Assembly: GCA_030549775.1 (NCBI GenBank)
Contig: CM060172.1
Span: forward strand, 130,933,122-130,997,121
DNA length: 64,000 bases
Reading direction: 5' to 3'
Source: Tamarix chinensis
Taxonomy: Eukaryota; Streptophyta; Magnoliopsida; Caryophyllales; Tamaricaceae
A program made the position numbers and the translations under genes. Positions 45,075 to 58,953 of the stretch are shown in pieces (the stretch's first letter is position 1; each line of letters starts with the position of its first letter). The notes beneath the pieces were generated by a model, which did no database searches, had not been told where the DNA came from, and worked only from the letters and a program-made list of their open reading frames with translations.

Positions 45075-48000
45075 TGTAACACCCCATACTAAATTTTTTT
45101 GTTTAAATGAAAGAAACATTCAAACATAAGGAGGATTTTTCCCACCGTAATTGGTATAAGGTTGGCCATAGACCATCCTTATACCAACTACGAGGCAAAG
45201 GTAAAACAAAACACAAACCATGATAAATGTAGCAAAATTACAATTCCATATCATAAATAAGAGTTAGGCACGCATTTTGAAAGTAACACTAAAATACATA
45301 AATAAATGTTTAGTTGAAAAATAACAAGAATAAAATCGGTTAAAAACAACTGGATAACAAAATTCTTTGGTCCCCAGCCCCGGTGATGATAGCATCACTC
45401 CACACCGATCATATCATCGTATGTAGCAAAGTCATCTAGTGAATCCTCATTTACCTACATGGACTCATAAGGGGTATATGCTCATGGGAATGAGCAACAC
45501 CTATAATAAGGGTAATCAATATTCTATGTATTGAGTGAAGTAACAATATAGTCAAGAAGGTCATAGAAATCAATAGCACCACAATAAGAGATGACTCATG
45601 CATCAGTTGATCATACTGACTTTATTTAATATATTTTTAAACATACGATATTGGTATAAGGATAATTATCTCATGATTTTAATCATGTTAGGTTCAAGAA
45701 CTCTGCTATTCTTAAGTGAAGGAACGGTAAGAAAGTACAACTTCAAGGCTAAGATGCTCCTCACCACTATTATCAACGGTGGATTGGTAATAAGAGTACA
45801 ACCCGAGGGCAGAACACTCTTGGCCACTATTCTCATCGATGGATTTTAATCAAGGTATAACCATTCCTGACCCACATGGTGTTTCACTATAATTAATTAG
45901 TATCTTACCATGGGTTATAATCATTAAATGTTTTTTTTTACTTGAGTTAGGAACCCTACTATTCTCACTGGTGGAATAGTAATATGGTATAAATTCTAGG
46001 ATAAGACACTCCTGACTACTATTATCGCCGGTAGATTGGTAGGTACAATTGGGTCCAACTCAAGTAATATTCCACTTTAAGTGATTACTGTATCATTAGT
46101 GTTTTATTTACTTTAGGTTCATCACATATACATGCACACTTACTCATGCAATTTACCATCCCAACTAACAACCCTATTCCCCTTAGAAACCCTAATTTCA
46201 TAATCTTGGTATATCCTCATCTCTAGTTTTCCTTTTTAGTCCCTAATCTACCCAAAAATTCTTAACATGTCATTAAAAATCCCATGGTCAAGAATCATGG
46301 CCTATTACCCACATTTTACATATATGATAATAATAAACATCTAAGGCTACTCCTCCAAAACCCTAATTTCTCTAGTTGACATAGTCCCTTCTCTACTACT
46401 TATCTAGCCCTCAAATTCCATAATCATGCATAAGATGCTATAGTTAACCATTAACTCAAACATTGTGGCCTAAGTCCCCCATTTTGTATATGGAATGATA
46501 CCATTCCTATTCGAGCCCCCTCTAAAACCTTAATTCCTCATTTTGGTTGCATTTACTTTCCTCTTCTCCGCATGGCTACTAAATTTGGTTCACATTCCCA
46601 ACTTTTTATGGTTAATGTCATACTCCAAGGTTGTAGTCAAAATCCCCCATAGTATATATGCAAAAACAACCTACCCCAAGGGTTTCGCGCCTTAGCCTCC
46701 CAAAACCCTAATTTCACCTTTTGATCATATCTCCTACCTTAGTACTCAAAGGACTTCTTAAATTTTCATGAATACCCCAAAATGCCATCATTAACCTCAT
46801 ATCCACTCCCTAGTACAAAACCCTCACTCCACTCACATATAATCATAAATTCCCTTAGGTTTTATTCATCCCATTCGTGGTCTTTCTCCCCATACTATAT
46901 TCACTATAAACCTCTTACCTCTTTATCTTTACCCTAGTTATTTCATGTAGTATCTCCAACCTATTTTACGTCAATTAACCATCTAGTAAGCATATAATCC
47001 TCTATATTGTCACCATAAGAAAGCCAAAATGAGGCATGCACTATATAAATCATACTGAACAAAATCGCATATATAAATTATAGCAATTAAATTAGAGTAA
47101 AACTATAATCTCATGAAACAAAGAAAATTAATATTATATCTCAAACCATATTCTAGGTTTCAATCTATTCCCTAACAAAAAGTATTTAACCAATCATAAT
47201 AAATAAATAAATTACATAAAAGTATATATTAGAAATAGAGGAAAAAATAACTGAAAAATAAATATGGATGAAAATTTTAGCAATTTAATAAATTATTTTG
47301 GGTCTAATTTCATCCAATCATATTGAAAAAATTGTTAATTTCATCTAAAATAAATTATTTTGGATCTCTCTCCTCTATGTCTTCAGCCATCCTTTTTCTC
47401 ACTCTTTTCCTTGTAGCTCCTTCTTTCTCTTCCTTTATCTCTTTCTGCACCTCTTTCCCTATCACCTCTTTTGGACATGTTTCTTTCCTCTTTTTTCGCA
47501 TGTTCAGTGCCCGACTGTTCCTATGTTGCCTCCTTTCGTTTTTCTCTTTTCTTTTCCACCTAACACGTATGCCTCCTCTTCTCCTTTTTTTTTCTTCTCT
47601 TTTTCATTCTCCTTCACTCACTCCTTTTTCTAGGCTTTACTCCTCCTTTTCCTTTTCTTATATTTATTCCCTTTTGTTGGGCCTTGTATGGCCCCACTTT
47701 TATATTTTGTTGAGCCTTTGAGCTAGACCCTTTGACAACCTTTTTTTTTAATTTTATATAAAAATTTATGCCTCCAAAATAAAATTAATAAATTATATCA
47801 CAATTTAAATCCATTATTTTATAATATTGTAGCTCAAATAATTAAAGACATGAGATAATTATCATTTAAGTACAAAATTATAATTATCTTTATATATTTT
47901 TCAAATAAAAGATCAGAAATTAAGATTAAAAGGGTATAAAATATGTATCAATCAATCAACATCCCAAAATAAACCCACACATTAATTGTAGAAAAAGAAT

Positions 48001-49775
48001 ATTATCCATTGAAATATTCGCATACAATTGTATTTGCATAAATATGTTAAGAATTAAAAACAAAAAATTATTTGTTATCGAGATTTATTATTCTTGTCAA
48101 TTTACTATTTATAAGAGTCAAGTTAATGATCAAAGTTAACTATTGATCCTAAAAATCTAATTAAGGCATTTAAGCACACGATTACTATATTGTTCCTAAC
48201 ATGTCACTATTTCATAAAGTAAGAATCAAATAGTAAATAAACTTCTTAAAACGTGAAATTAAGTGTTAAGTATCCTTAAATAATTCATATCACACTAGAG
48301 TTCATAATGTAGTAAAACAAGATTAAGATCATGTAAAATGATAGTGTTACCTTTATTGGTCTCAAATCTTATAATATTACAATAAAGTGGCAAAAAATTT
48401 AATAAATTCATGAAAATTCACATAACTATCAAATATCACATGATACCCTAAAAAATCTTTGGTCATATGTGAAAACATGAAATGGCCATAATACCATTAT
48501 AATGGGCCAAACATGATTAATTCATAAAGCATGTGATATTTATAAATAATTCATAAAAAAGTGTACAATAAACAAAAAATCATGATAAACACAACGAAAC
48601 CGTTAAAATTCAATAAGATTGCATCTACCATGTAGATTTAACAAATTACCTCTAAACATGCTTACAAATTCATTAAATCAAAATTTTAATTATAAATTTC
48701 CAAATAAAGACTTTTAATGTATGAAATTGCATATAAACAACCTAATTAGTAAATATAACTTATCAATTTTACATAACTACATCAATAACATAAAATTCAG
48801 CCCCATGGCCATATATGCTATAAAACACCCAAAATAGCTCAAATCGACCATAATCAATTCAAGCATCAAAATGTTATATCTTCTTAAATTATAATAAATT
48901 TTAAATAAATTCCTAATGTTACAAACAAGTTATAAGTCTTCCTCCTCTAATATCAAAAGCTTTCATTGAAATCCTTGCATAAAAGTGCCTAAAATATGTA
49001 AAAACCAAAAAAAACTATTAGGAATCAAAAATGGCAGGAGGAAATTTTGAATGAGTATAGTTTGGGAGTTTAAGGGAAAAAAATTTGTGGGGAATAGACC
49101 ATTGGAGAAAACTTTGGTTAATTTTTAGATATTAAAGATATTTAAGTAATAAAGTGGGGAAAAAATAGGGATTAAGGGATACAAAAATCAATAGTCATTA
49201 TTGGTTAAATAAAGCATTATAAATTTATTTTAGATATTTTAGGAAATTATGAAAAATTATAGAATATTTATGATAGGTTTTGTGTATAGAAATTTGAGTT
49301 GTGGGAGTTAATTATACCTAAAATATAGTGAAATTTATTTGAAAAATATCAAAAATATTTTTAAGCCCTTTTAAATTCATATTGAGTTTAAATGTGCCAA
49401 AATGTAAGTATCCACAAAGTTTTGTAAATTTTCATTGGCTAAAATTCTTGTTTTAAGGCTTAGAATGTAATTAAGGATAAAAGGGTAATGGATAAATATT
49501 CATTTGAAAATTTAAAAAAGGCTTAGAACACTCATAAAACACCGAGTAATTCAAATACTATAGATTTAGATTGATTTTGAAGAAGTTGGATGGCTAAAAG
49601 TGCCTCAAAAGTCATATAAGATTCAAAATCATCAAAGGGTCAAAATTTTGAAACGAAATATTTTAAAAACTTAACGAGAGTTCCAAAACCTTAAAGGGGT
49701 CTAATAAATCTATATCTATACTAATTTTATTATCTTTATAGTAATAAATACATTTTATAAAAGTAGGGTATTACA
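45075..49775 (-). mobile_element. LTR-like unit D, about 4.7 kb, with an Athila LTR fragment inside
   Basis: Ends TGTAACACCCC and GGGTATTACA. Shares the order of A and N: terminal part, conserved block (45390-45545, with GGAATGAGCAACACC), CCGGT-like cassette in decayed form (45690-46040), AAACCCTAA-rich part (46180-46870), then AT-rich tail. Host sequence on both sides is the TTTCACCA repeat, which supports insertion there. The flanking 5-mers (ATATT, TTTCA) do not match well. Confidence 0.65.
46920..47950 (-). repeat. Partial Athila-type LTR inside unit D
   Basis: Aligns by eye with 57850-58953: shared strings include AGCAATTAA, CAAAGAAAAT, TTTCAATYYATTCCCTAACAA, and the end GGGTATAAAAT with TCA. 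It ends at 47950 with ...TATCA. The U5-side third of the LTR is absent, so this is a truncated copy. The 132-codon frame 47323-47721 inside is low complexity (Ser, Phe, Leu). Confidence 0.6.
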
Positions 49776-50123
49776 TTTCACCATTACGTTGAATATCTTT
49801 CACTAGTGTCTACTTGAAATTTCACTAATATTGAACTTATTTTTTACCATCATTTTTTAAAAATTTTCAACAACAGTTTTGTCATATCTTAAGAATACTA
49901 GGAAGAAGACAAACATATGACCTTATTCGTCAAGAAATTTAGCAACATGTCATGGGCAAGTAGAAGAAGAAGAACAAAAAGAAAAAGAAAAAGAATAAAA
50001 AGAAGAAGAAGAAAAAGAGCCTACTGCAATGATAAGAGGAAGAATCTTATGGAGTGAAGAGGTAGTAGGATGGTGGTGACATAGAATTCTACTCTAATTT
50101 TATGTGAGGTGCACCGATCGCAA
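49776..50123. other. Continuation of the AT-rich TTTCACCA repeat and an A/G-rich stretch
   Basis: Resumes with TTTCACCATTACGTTGAATATC. A run of AAGAAGAAGAAGAAAAAGA-type sequence lies at 49964-50016. It ends with GGTGCACCGATCGCAA, an inverted relative of the palindrome at 6394-6414. No gene. Confidence 0.45.
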
Positions 50124-52150
50124 TGTAATACCCCAAATTTACTACTAAAATAATTCACTTTATAGAAATAATAATAATAATATGGTGTTACACCAAATCC
50201 AACATAGACAATGTACTTAATATGCCTAATCTATGCCAAGTAAAAGGTTTAAAAGTAACGTATATCTAGATATCAAGCATGGGGTGCATATGATTCCAAA
50301 ACTATACAAGATTATGAAATAGAAAAAGGAGAACATATGTAGTAGAAAACATAATAATAAAATTCTAGAGAAAAGGGAGAGATGCCTATATAACCATATG
50401 CCTCTACCGACCTAAATAAATTATCACTACGAGTAATCACAACAAAAGCATTAACTCATAAATTACCAACATAATAAAGTGGCAACTATTCATGGGATTA
50501 AGCATCACTCATAAAAAGGATGGTTAATATGTTATGTACTAAGTAAGGTAGCAATACACATTAATAGAAAAATGTGTACATACTACATAACATTAAATGA
50601 AGAGAGAATTTCTACACCTACATATGCATCTAATACTCGTGATACGATATGATCTAAGTGAAAAGCCTATTAAATTTCATACTTAGACGATTATATGATT
50701 ACATTTACTTATTCATATTGAGAATAGGGAACCATTTGTATCATATACTCTCTTTTTTCTCCTATAGATGAAAAAAAAAGATATTCAATCTCATTGATAC
50801 TTTCATATCCAGGGTAAAACATACCTGGACCAGTAGTAAATCATTAATCCTTAAGTACATGTATCCCCTATGGGCCAATGGATCGGACTAATATAAAGTA
50901 AATTAAGATCCTCTAGTTCCAACAAAATCAAGTTATTTCAATAATTACAACATTTGGAATCACTACATTCTTGACTCATGTGTTCTTAATCTTTAAGTAT
51001 TAATGTTTTAATACTTTTTTATTCAACACTTAGCACATAACAATGCATCACTTGGCTTACTCATTAATGTAGTCATTTTACTTATATTTAAAATACGGGG
51101 TGTTTTCGAATTCATTACAACAATTATTATTTTTTAAAGTGCTTAGAATGCATCATACTAACTCAAATAAAACATGATATAATCACATGAAGTAGTGATA
51201 AGACATAAAGAAATGTATAAAGCACAAAAGAGACATTACATGAGGGGAAAATACCATAGCACCCTCACAAAACTCTAACTCAACTCATAACTTCATACAT
51301 AAAACTCATCAATTCGCTAAAATTAACTAACCACTATAATATATCATGCTTATACACACTTTTTCAAGGAGGAAAAATGATACCAGTTCTTGACAATGTC
51401 TAGTCATCCAGTTGGTTCGGCCTACTAATATATAACATTTTCAAAATTCCAAGCTATACCACCCCCTCCTATAATCCAAAGGTACTCTACATATTTCCAC
51501 ATGCATATAATTTGTAAAAATAAGCCCCTAGATGAAGAAAACCCACAAATTCAATCACTTAGCCATAACATACAGATAATGCGCATTTGGTATAGGAGTA
51601 GAAAAATTACCTTCATATTTTACATCTCTTATCAAATATATTTACAATAAAATAATTTTTTTTTACAAATGTCCATTTTATATCTTAATTTAAATTAAAA
51701 TGGGTATTTAATTAAATTTATTTTAATTACTCATAAATACAAAATATAAAAGCCATAAAATAGGGGAAATTATTGCCCACTCCTATCACCCCATACCTAA
51801 TGAGTCCTTCACCATATGTCCATAATCTACATCTACTCCAAACCAACAAAACTAAGACATGACACCCCTTAAAATTTCCTTTCTCTATAGAATAATGCAT
51901 AGGGGTGGTAGAAAAACTCTAAATGCTTCATTATATAACTCCATTTTCAACAACCATAATCAAATTAGTACCATAAATTTGAGAAACTAGTTCTTAAAGT
52001 TACGTACAACCGATGAGCTGATATTTATATTTGTGAATGTATGTCTGTGTATCAACAACCACATTAGAACTTAATTATTAGTTTATATCCATATATATAT
52101 ATATATATATAATTTTAATAGATTTGATATGAATAAACTGATCAGCAAAC
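50124..52150 (-). mobile_element. LTR-like unit E (partial)
   Basis: Starts TGTAATACCCCAAATTTACTAC and carries the conserved block (ATTCATGGGATTAAGCATCACTCATAAAAAGG, read in pieces, at 50488-50520, then TGTACTAAGTAAGGTAGCAATAC). The cassette and purine segment are poorly preserved and no right terminus was found. A (TA)n of about 20 bp lies near 52091-52110. Confidence 0.5.
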
Positions 52151-54179
52151 TATAATACCCCTGATCTCCTAATCCTAATTACCCCATTATTAGGCTCGTA
52201 TTATATATATTAAATTCTATTATTGAGTTTTATTCTATCCACATTAATTTCGAACTTTTCATTGATCATTTCTTTCATTTCCGGAAAATACATTTTATGT
52301 GATTTTTTTTTGTTCATTTCATGTAGTTGAATTTTCATAAATCAATCCAAAAATATTTTTAAGTTCACTGACATACCACATTACCTCACAAACCTGGATT
52401 TTTTCTGAATCATTAAATTGTAAAAAAAAATCTAATTTGTGTGATTGAAAGATTTTAACCTTTTAGTTGTTTTTAATACATTCTTCATCAAATGAATTCT
52501 AAGATAAAATGTTTTTAGATATTTGATTTTCAAATATTATTTCTCATGAATATGTGGTCATTTGAACCCTCTGTCATGTGTTTCATGTATTTGTAGAAAA
52601 ATGTGTTTCCCCAACTTATTTATATATATTATTTTTGCTTATTTTCTGTCCCTTGGGCACCAAACCAATCCTGATACCCAATATTTTTATATATTTATAT
52701 TTATAAACTTATTTTTAACCTTTTCATAAAATTTAATAAATTTTGGGGTCCATTTACTACTTTTCCTAATAAATTCATATTTTCTAGAATTTCTATCTAT
52801 TTAATTATCTTAAACATTGTAAAATACTTATCCTACTACTCTCCTAATGTGTGTGGGTGGATGAGATTCTCAAATTGATGAGAATATGGCTTCATTGTGT
52901 TGATACTGATTAGAATATGATTCGGTGATGGTGTATTAGGGTTTAAAGTATTCGAATAGGATGGAAAGATGGTGGTGATGATTTGAATAAAATAAGTATG
53001 ATTTGATGGTGATGGTTTTCTAATGGTGACGGTTAGAATAAGTTGTGGTAATTAGGATATACATTCGAAAATAGTATATTGATGATGAAGAGCTTTGAAT
53101 GTTAGGGTTTGGATGAAGGATGATCTCGTGGTTTAGGGTTAAGGTTAGGGTTTAACTCGAATGAAGGGTTAAGGTTTTGTGTGGTTCGGATGGAAGGGCT
53201 TAGGGTTTCGCATGGTAGTTTAGGGTTTCGAATGGTGGTAAATGTGGAAACCGAATTAGGGCTTCACTTAGCTTTGAATTAGATTGAGGTTTAGATGATA
53301 ATTATGGCTGGAAAAATATGGATTGTGGAGAGAAGAAAATATATGAATTAATCTCTAATTCACACAGACAAAGAGATTAAGACTTTCAAGCTAAATGGTT
53401 CACACAAATTTAGTTAACTTGAATTGAACTCACACATAATTCAACTTTACATTCAACTTCAATATTTATCTTCAACTTATGTCCATAATAATGACCTTCA
53501 TGGATGTATATAGACATTCTACCACTTAGCTAAAAAGCATAAGTCAACAGATTCTAAGCTAAAAGATATTATACTACTTTATGCTAACTTTATGCTTTAT
53601 CTAATATCCAACCCTACTAATTAATTAATTAATTAGCTAAATTATTAATAGTGCTTGAAAATTATTTAAATAAGCTCCCCATGCACTGGCCATGCAGTCC
53701 ATGCTTGCCATGCACATGCACGTAGACACTTAGTAGCTTGTTTGGTACGTTTCTAGCAACATAACCATCCATTTATCTTCAAATTTATGAGAGATACTTT
53801 CCAAATGAAGAATAATTAGTTCCATAATTATGAAAGCCAATTCTTGAGTGTTTGATCCTACATAATATCTTATTTGGAGTGTCTCCCTAACATATTATAC
53901 AATCAAATCTTAAATCTTAGATGTTAGTAATAAACCAAAAATACTTCCACAATCCTATCACACTCAAAACCTACCAACCCCTTTTCACTTCCATCACTAT
54001 TTTCATTCAAGTGTGCAAGTGATTAAGCCTCTATTAATCATATTTAACCTCTCACTCACCCTTCCCGTGAATCCTACATCTTGGCCATACTAACCTCACA
54101 CAACACTTTTTTTTCTTTGATTTTCACTACAACCCTCTACTGATCTAGTTACTTTCTTCTATCCTCTTTAGCAAGTTAG
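52151..54179 (+). mobile_element. LTR-like unit P, left part (tentative)
   Basis: Begins ATAATACCCCTGATCTCC. AT-rich part, then a purine-rich part with TTAGGGTTT phrases (53100-53240) and an AT-rich part. It is interrupted by F at 54180 and resumes at 59798, ending before N. Assignment as a plus-oriented unit rests on composition and on the CATGTT/TTGCATG... phrases before 62134 that resemble B at 18050-18110. Confidence 0.35.
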
Positions 54180-56456
54180 TGTAACACCTCTAAAATTTGG
54201 GACTAAAAAATTTCATTTAAATAATTAAATACATAAGCTAAAATAGTAAAATATAGAATGTTACCACTACACCTGGTACAAGTTTGGTTTCCTCTATCAT
54301 TCTTATACTAAGTGCTAAGGCTAAAAACGTCACTCAATTTAATTTAATAACATGATTATAAGAGTGATAGTAGAGAAAAGAATTTAACATTATTCCAAAT
54401 CAAATCAACTATCAGTGGTTAAAAATTTCAATGGAACGAAATACATAAGATCATAAGAGCACAAAATTTTCCAACTCAAAAGATATCGGATAAAAAATCG
54501 AAGAACCTTAACTCTTAATCCGAATACTAGTCTTCAACTAATCTCACAAGACAACCTATAAAGACCACTGCTTATTGAATAAGTAGGGGGCCATGAAAAG
54601 GAACCCTTAAGTACAACGGTACCAAATAACCCATTATATAAAATTAATATGAAAAGCTTGTATGGAGCAACGTACATCATAATAGTACATAGTATAAACT
54701 TTGGTTTATACATAGGATGATCAAAATAATATAATCATATCAGATAAAAAAATATCAGTAGAGCCACATACTAAACTTACCAATTAAGCATATAAGAGAT
54801 TTTCTCTCAAATAATGATTAGAACTAAACACAACGTAATAACTATATCCTTTAAAATACATTTGATGCTCAACATCCCTAATATCCATAACATCATATGT
54901 AGGGATCAAAGGCACAATACCAAATAGAAATCCATAACACTACAAGTAGGGCTCAAAGGCATAATACCTAACACAGGTCAGTACGAAGGCTATTATCAAA
55001 CTACAGGTAGGCACTAATGCTACTACTAAACCATAGGTAGGCATAAAGGCTACTACGAACCACAAGTAATCTCAATGGCTATTATTGACTAATCTAATAA
55101 TCCAATAATAATTATTTTTATTTTCATTTATTTACTCAAAGGGATATCATATCAAACCTAGAGATATTAAGGTGCTTCAATCATATTGGTGCACCAAAGC
55201 AACACAATATCCTATTGATTGTCAATATAAGGACACTAAGGTACCCTAGTCGTACTTGTATACGAAGGTAGCACAATATCTTACTAACAAGGGCACCTAA
55301 TCCATAAGTATACATTTCCTCTATAGGTTTACATAACTAAATAAAGTAAGATATAGTGTTTGACTAGGGTACTAAGGTACACTAATAATAATCCATAATC
55401 AACCATGGGCTAAAACACATTTTTGAGGTAGCTACTTCTAAAGTACCACCATTCCCAATCTCCATGTCTTTCACTTTAAATGTTAGTATTTTATTTAGGC
55501 GACCATAAAATCACATAATATCAAATATGTCCAACTTCCATACTTAAGTATTTTTATTCATTTCTAATTACTTAAGACAAAACATAATCAAAGACATCCC
55601 CAATGTCAACATTAGAAATATAATAAGGACATCCTAGGTTCAATTATCCACATTTGGGGGTATTAGACTAAAAATGGCCAAAATTCCCCCGGGCCATAAT
55701 TAGCACTTTAACATCCATTTACAACTTTAATTCCATTTTATTTATATATTTGTCATAAAAAGGCTAAAACACAATAATTATATTATGTAACATGCAAATC
55801 AATTACAAGACACACCAAATGATCAGTTTACTCATATACATGATTTAACACATAAAATTCTAACATGCATTTATAGAACATCAAGTCACATATTCTCATA
55901 TTTAACAGTAAATAACACATATTAGGCATGTTATCGGAATAATTATCATGATATGCTTAACATAACCAAAATACCCCTAGGACATATAATATTAATAATC
56001 ATGCTAAAGCATGTGTTTTTAAAATATTAAATCTTATATCTCCTTACTTAACAATAATTAAGACATATTATGTATTATTATTGTATTAAATATCACAATA
56101 TGCTTAAATGACCTCCTACGACGCACATTAATAAAAATTATGCTAAAAATACACCCATGCATGCTTAACTTGTCATATCGGACATCCATATCATGTATAA
56201 TTCATTTCCAACATAAAATCCATTTTAACACACTTTCATACACATAATAATTTATACAATTTAACATGCTACATTTTACCAAATTTTATGCTAACACTTT
56301 TAGGCAAACAATTACATCATAACAAACATGTTTAAATAAAAATTACACATCAAAACCATAATTTGCTATCATACGATGTCTAAACAATTTATTAAAGTAT
56401 AATAATTACTCGAGTTCACCAAATATACAATTTAGTATAAAAATTACACATCAAAA

Positions 56457-57048
56457 CCTTATACCTATTGTAGTATGCATGAAATGACTCGTCAGGCTCT
56501 TGCTGGATCCCGGTGATCCTCTTTCTGAGTACCGTGACACGTGATGCTGAAAAATATTTGTCTAAGAAAGCACTTGCTAAGTTATCCCATGAGTATGTAT
56601 GTCCTATTGATAACTCATAAAGCCAGTCTTTCGCACCATCCATCAAGGCAAATGGAAATGCCTTGAGTTTCAAGATTTGAAGATCTGCCTCTTTGGGGCA
56701 CATGGAGACACACACAAATTGAAATTCCTTTAGGAATTTATTTGGATCTTCACTTGGGAGACCATGGAATGTTGGAAGACGATGAAGTAGGCTAGAATTT
56801 AACTTGAAATCCCTTTCTTTCCCTTCAGCTGGCTCAGGATAGCCTATGCATGTAGGTACAGCTTCAGCTACGTTATGGGTTGCTAGCTCCCGTAAACTTC
56901 TATTAGCTTCCATTTGAGTGAAATAGACAGAATCGGTTGATGATGATGGAGAACCAGAAACTCTTGACTTTCTAATCGCTCGAATGAACTTTTCTATCTC
57001 AAGATTCATTGGTATCAAATCTCCTTGTGCTTTTCTTCTCGTGTGCAT
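56457..57048 (-). pseudogene. Athila-type gag, truncated at its 3' side
   Basis: Forms the capsid in intact elements. ATG at 57048. The frame reads RSLRELATHNVAEAVP, SSLLHRLPTFHGLPSEDPNK, LKEFQFVCVSM, LKLKAFPFALMDGAKDWLYEL and FLDKYFSASRVTVLRKRI, the standard Athila capsid series (LLPTFHGLANEDPHKHLKEF, LRAFPFSLKDAAKDWLYYLP, FLEKFFPASR). It then passes at ESFHAYYNRYKVL into foreign sequence; the last dozen codons up to 56416 come from unit F. No stop in the preserved 190 or so codons. Confidence 0.85.
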
Positions 57049-57179
57049 TCACCAGTGGATACCGGAAATAAGAGAAACACTTTAACCGAGTAAATCGTAC
57101 TAAAAAAAGAAATAAAAAACTAAAATAAATAAAACAAACTAAGAAAACCTTGCTAGTATAATATAGGCAAAGTTACCAG

Positions 57180-57197
57180 TCCCCGGCAACGGCGCCA
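57180..57197 (-). promoter_or_regulatory. Primer binding site of G, tRNA-Asp type
   Basis: The minus strand reads TGGCGCCGTTGCCGGGGA, the primer site usual in Athila elements (complement of a tRNA-Asp 3' end, from memory), about 5 nt after the CA end of the LTR. Confidence 0.85.
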
Positions 57198-57202
57198 AAA
57201 AT

Positions 57203-58953
57203 TGGTGTGACCGTAGCCGACACGCAATTTAAACCCTCTTGTTGTCACTTGTAGCACTGGTAAATAAGGGTATCGTTATAGGTCGGGGATTGAGAGGGCT
57301 CACCTTTATTTAACTAGCTTGAAAATAAAACTAAAAATAAAAATAAAAATCCTAAATAACACAGAATAAACAAATAAGAAAAATATTAATGGGGGTTATA
57401 AATATAATAATAATAAAAGGAATAAATAAAATAAACTAACAATGAAAATAATAGGAAACCGCAGATATGAGAAATATGTTAGGGAAATAAAAATCCACCA
57501 CTAGACTAGGTTGTAATATAATATTTATTTCTAAGTCATCTTTTAATCGTGAGAAAGAGATCGACCAAGTTGCACACCAAAAGCAGGTCTATACACCTTA
57601 TATTACTTCCCTTAATTAATTAATACGACAAAGCGCCAATATTAACCCTATTAAATACTAGCAGTATAGCAGCAACAAGAGGCTCCTATATTTAACTAGA
57701 TTTAATGCATTAAGTGTAAGTGGAAGGCTGTCAATCTAAGTACCCAAACTAGTACAAAAAGCATGTCTAGCTGTATTTCCTTTCCTTGACCCACACGTAT
57801 CGAAACGTTTTACCACTTCGATTAGAATCACAAAACGATTAGGTGAATTGTTATCTAACCTAGCTGCAATTTATACATATAAATTCTAGTATATTTAGAT
57901 GGCTACCTAGCAAGCAATTAATCCTACATACTGTCACTTATGAGGTACCAGAACAAGGCATGCACCAAATAAACTATACTTGACAGAATTATACATATAA
58001 ACGATAGCAATTAATATAAAGTCAAGAAACAATCTCACAAAACAAAGAAAATAAAATTATAAGTCAAACCATAGTCTAGGGTTTCAATTCATTCCCTAAC
58101 AATAAATAATTAGCCACTCATAATTAAAGAATTAATTACACAGAAATATATATCTAAAATATAAATTAAAAATAAGAGAAAGAAATAACCGGAATTAATT
58201 TTTGATAAAAGATCAAGAATTTATTCAGATAAAAATTAATTTTATCTGAAATAAATTCTACCGGTATTAACTCTTCCTCTAATTTTTCTTCCTTCTCGGC
58301 CGTTATTTCAGTGCACAATTCTTTTTCTTTTTTCTTCTTTATTCGATGCTGACAGAGGATGTTGTGCTGCTGTGGACGACCTGTGTTGCCGCTGCCTCGA
58401 ACTCCGTGCTGCTCCCTGTCTGCTGCTCTCGACCACACTCGTGACGCGCCCTGCGTCTCGTCTCTGTAGCTCCTTTTCTCCTACTGACTGCCGCACGCCT
58501 TTTATAAATTTTTTGCTTCGTTTTGTGCGGCTGATGGCTCCGTTTTTTTACTTTTCTGTGCGGTGCCCCATGCCACGTCAGCCCTCGTTTCTTTTTTTAT
58601 TCTCCTCGTGGCCCCTGCTCGCCCGGCTTCGGTGTTTTTTTATTCCCGGGTTAGCTGAGCCATTAGGTTTAGTTTGGCTTTCGTGGCGTTTGGGCCTTCG
58701 GCCTTTAGCCGTTGGTCCAAACGTCGACTTCTTTTTTTTTTCTTTTATTTAAAAAAAATAATACCTGCAAAATAAAATTCAATAAATATTAATAAATAAT
58801 ATTTTATTCTAAATTTACTTAATTTATATCATTTTAGCTCAAATAATAATATTTATGCAAATTTTACCACTTAAGCACAAAACAATAATTATTCCCCTAT
58901 ATTAGTTAAATAAACTACCAAAAACTAAGATTATAAGGGTATAAAATTTGTCA
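57203..58953 (-). repeat. 5' LTR of G
   Basis: Plus strand starts TGGTGTGACC beside the primer site and ends AAATTTGTCA, where similarity with the second copy in unit D also ends. Length 1751 bp. On the minus strand it has TATAAA at 58506-58501 followed by a GC-rich transcribed-looking segment. Confidence 0.75.
58501..58507 (-). promoter_or_regulatory. TATA box candidate of the G LTR
   Basis: AATTTATAAAAGG on the minus strand (58510-58498), about 450 bp from the LTR start, the usual place for a U3/R border. The GC-rich stretch after it (58500-58340) supports this as the 5' transcribed part. Confidence 0.5.

Larger units (their letters stand above)
56457..58953 (-). mobile_element. Truncated Athila-lineage retrotransposon G (LTR, primer binding site, partial gag)
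   Basis: In minus orientation: LTR 58953-57203, primer binding site 57197-57180, and gag from 57048, broken off at about 56457 after YYNRYKVL. Everything after that point (rest of gag, pol, 3' LTR) is missing. It lies inside unit F. Lineage from gag similarity and the tRNA-Asp-like primer site, both usual in Athila elements. Confidence 0.8.

Noticed and set aside
47323..47721. 132-codon frame with Ser/Phe/Leu, signal-like start
   Set aside because: Falls in an LTR fragment (the transcribed C/T-rich part), matching the non-coding part of the G LTR.
53100..53240. Plant telomere repeat (TTTAGGG) array
   Set aside because: Only scattered TTAGGGTTT and TTTAGGGTT phrases in a purine-rich element part, not a tandem array.
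57180..57197. tRNA gene fragment
   Set aside because: The tRNA-like match is only the 18-nt 3' complement next to an LTR end, so it is a primer binding site.
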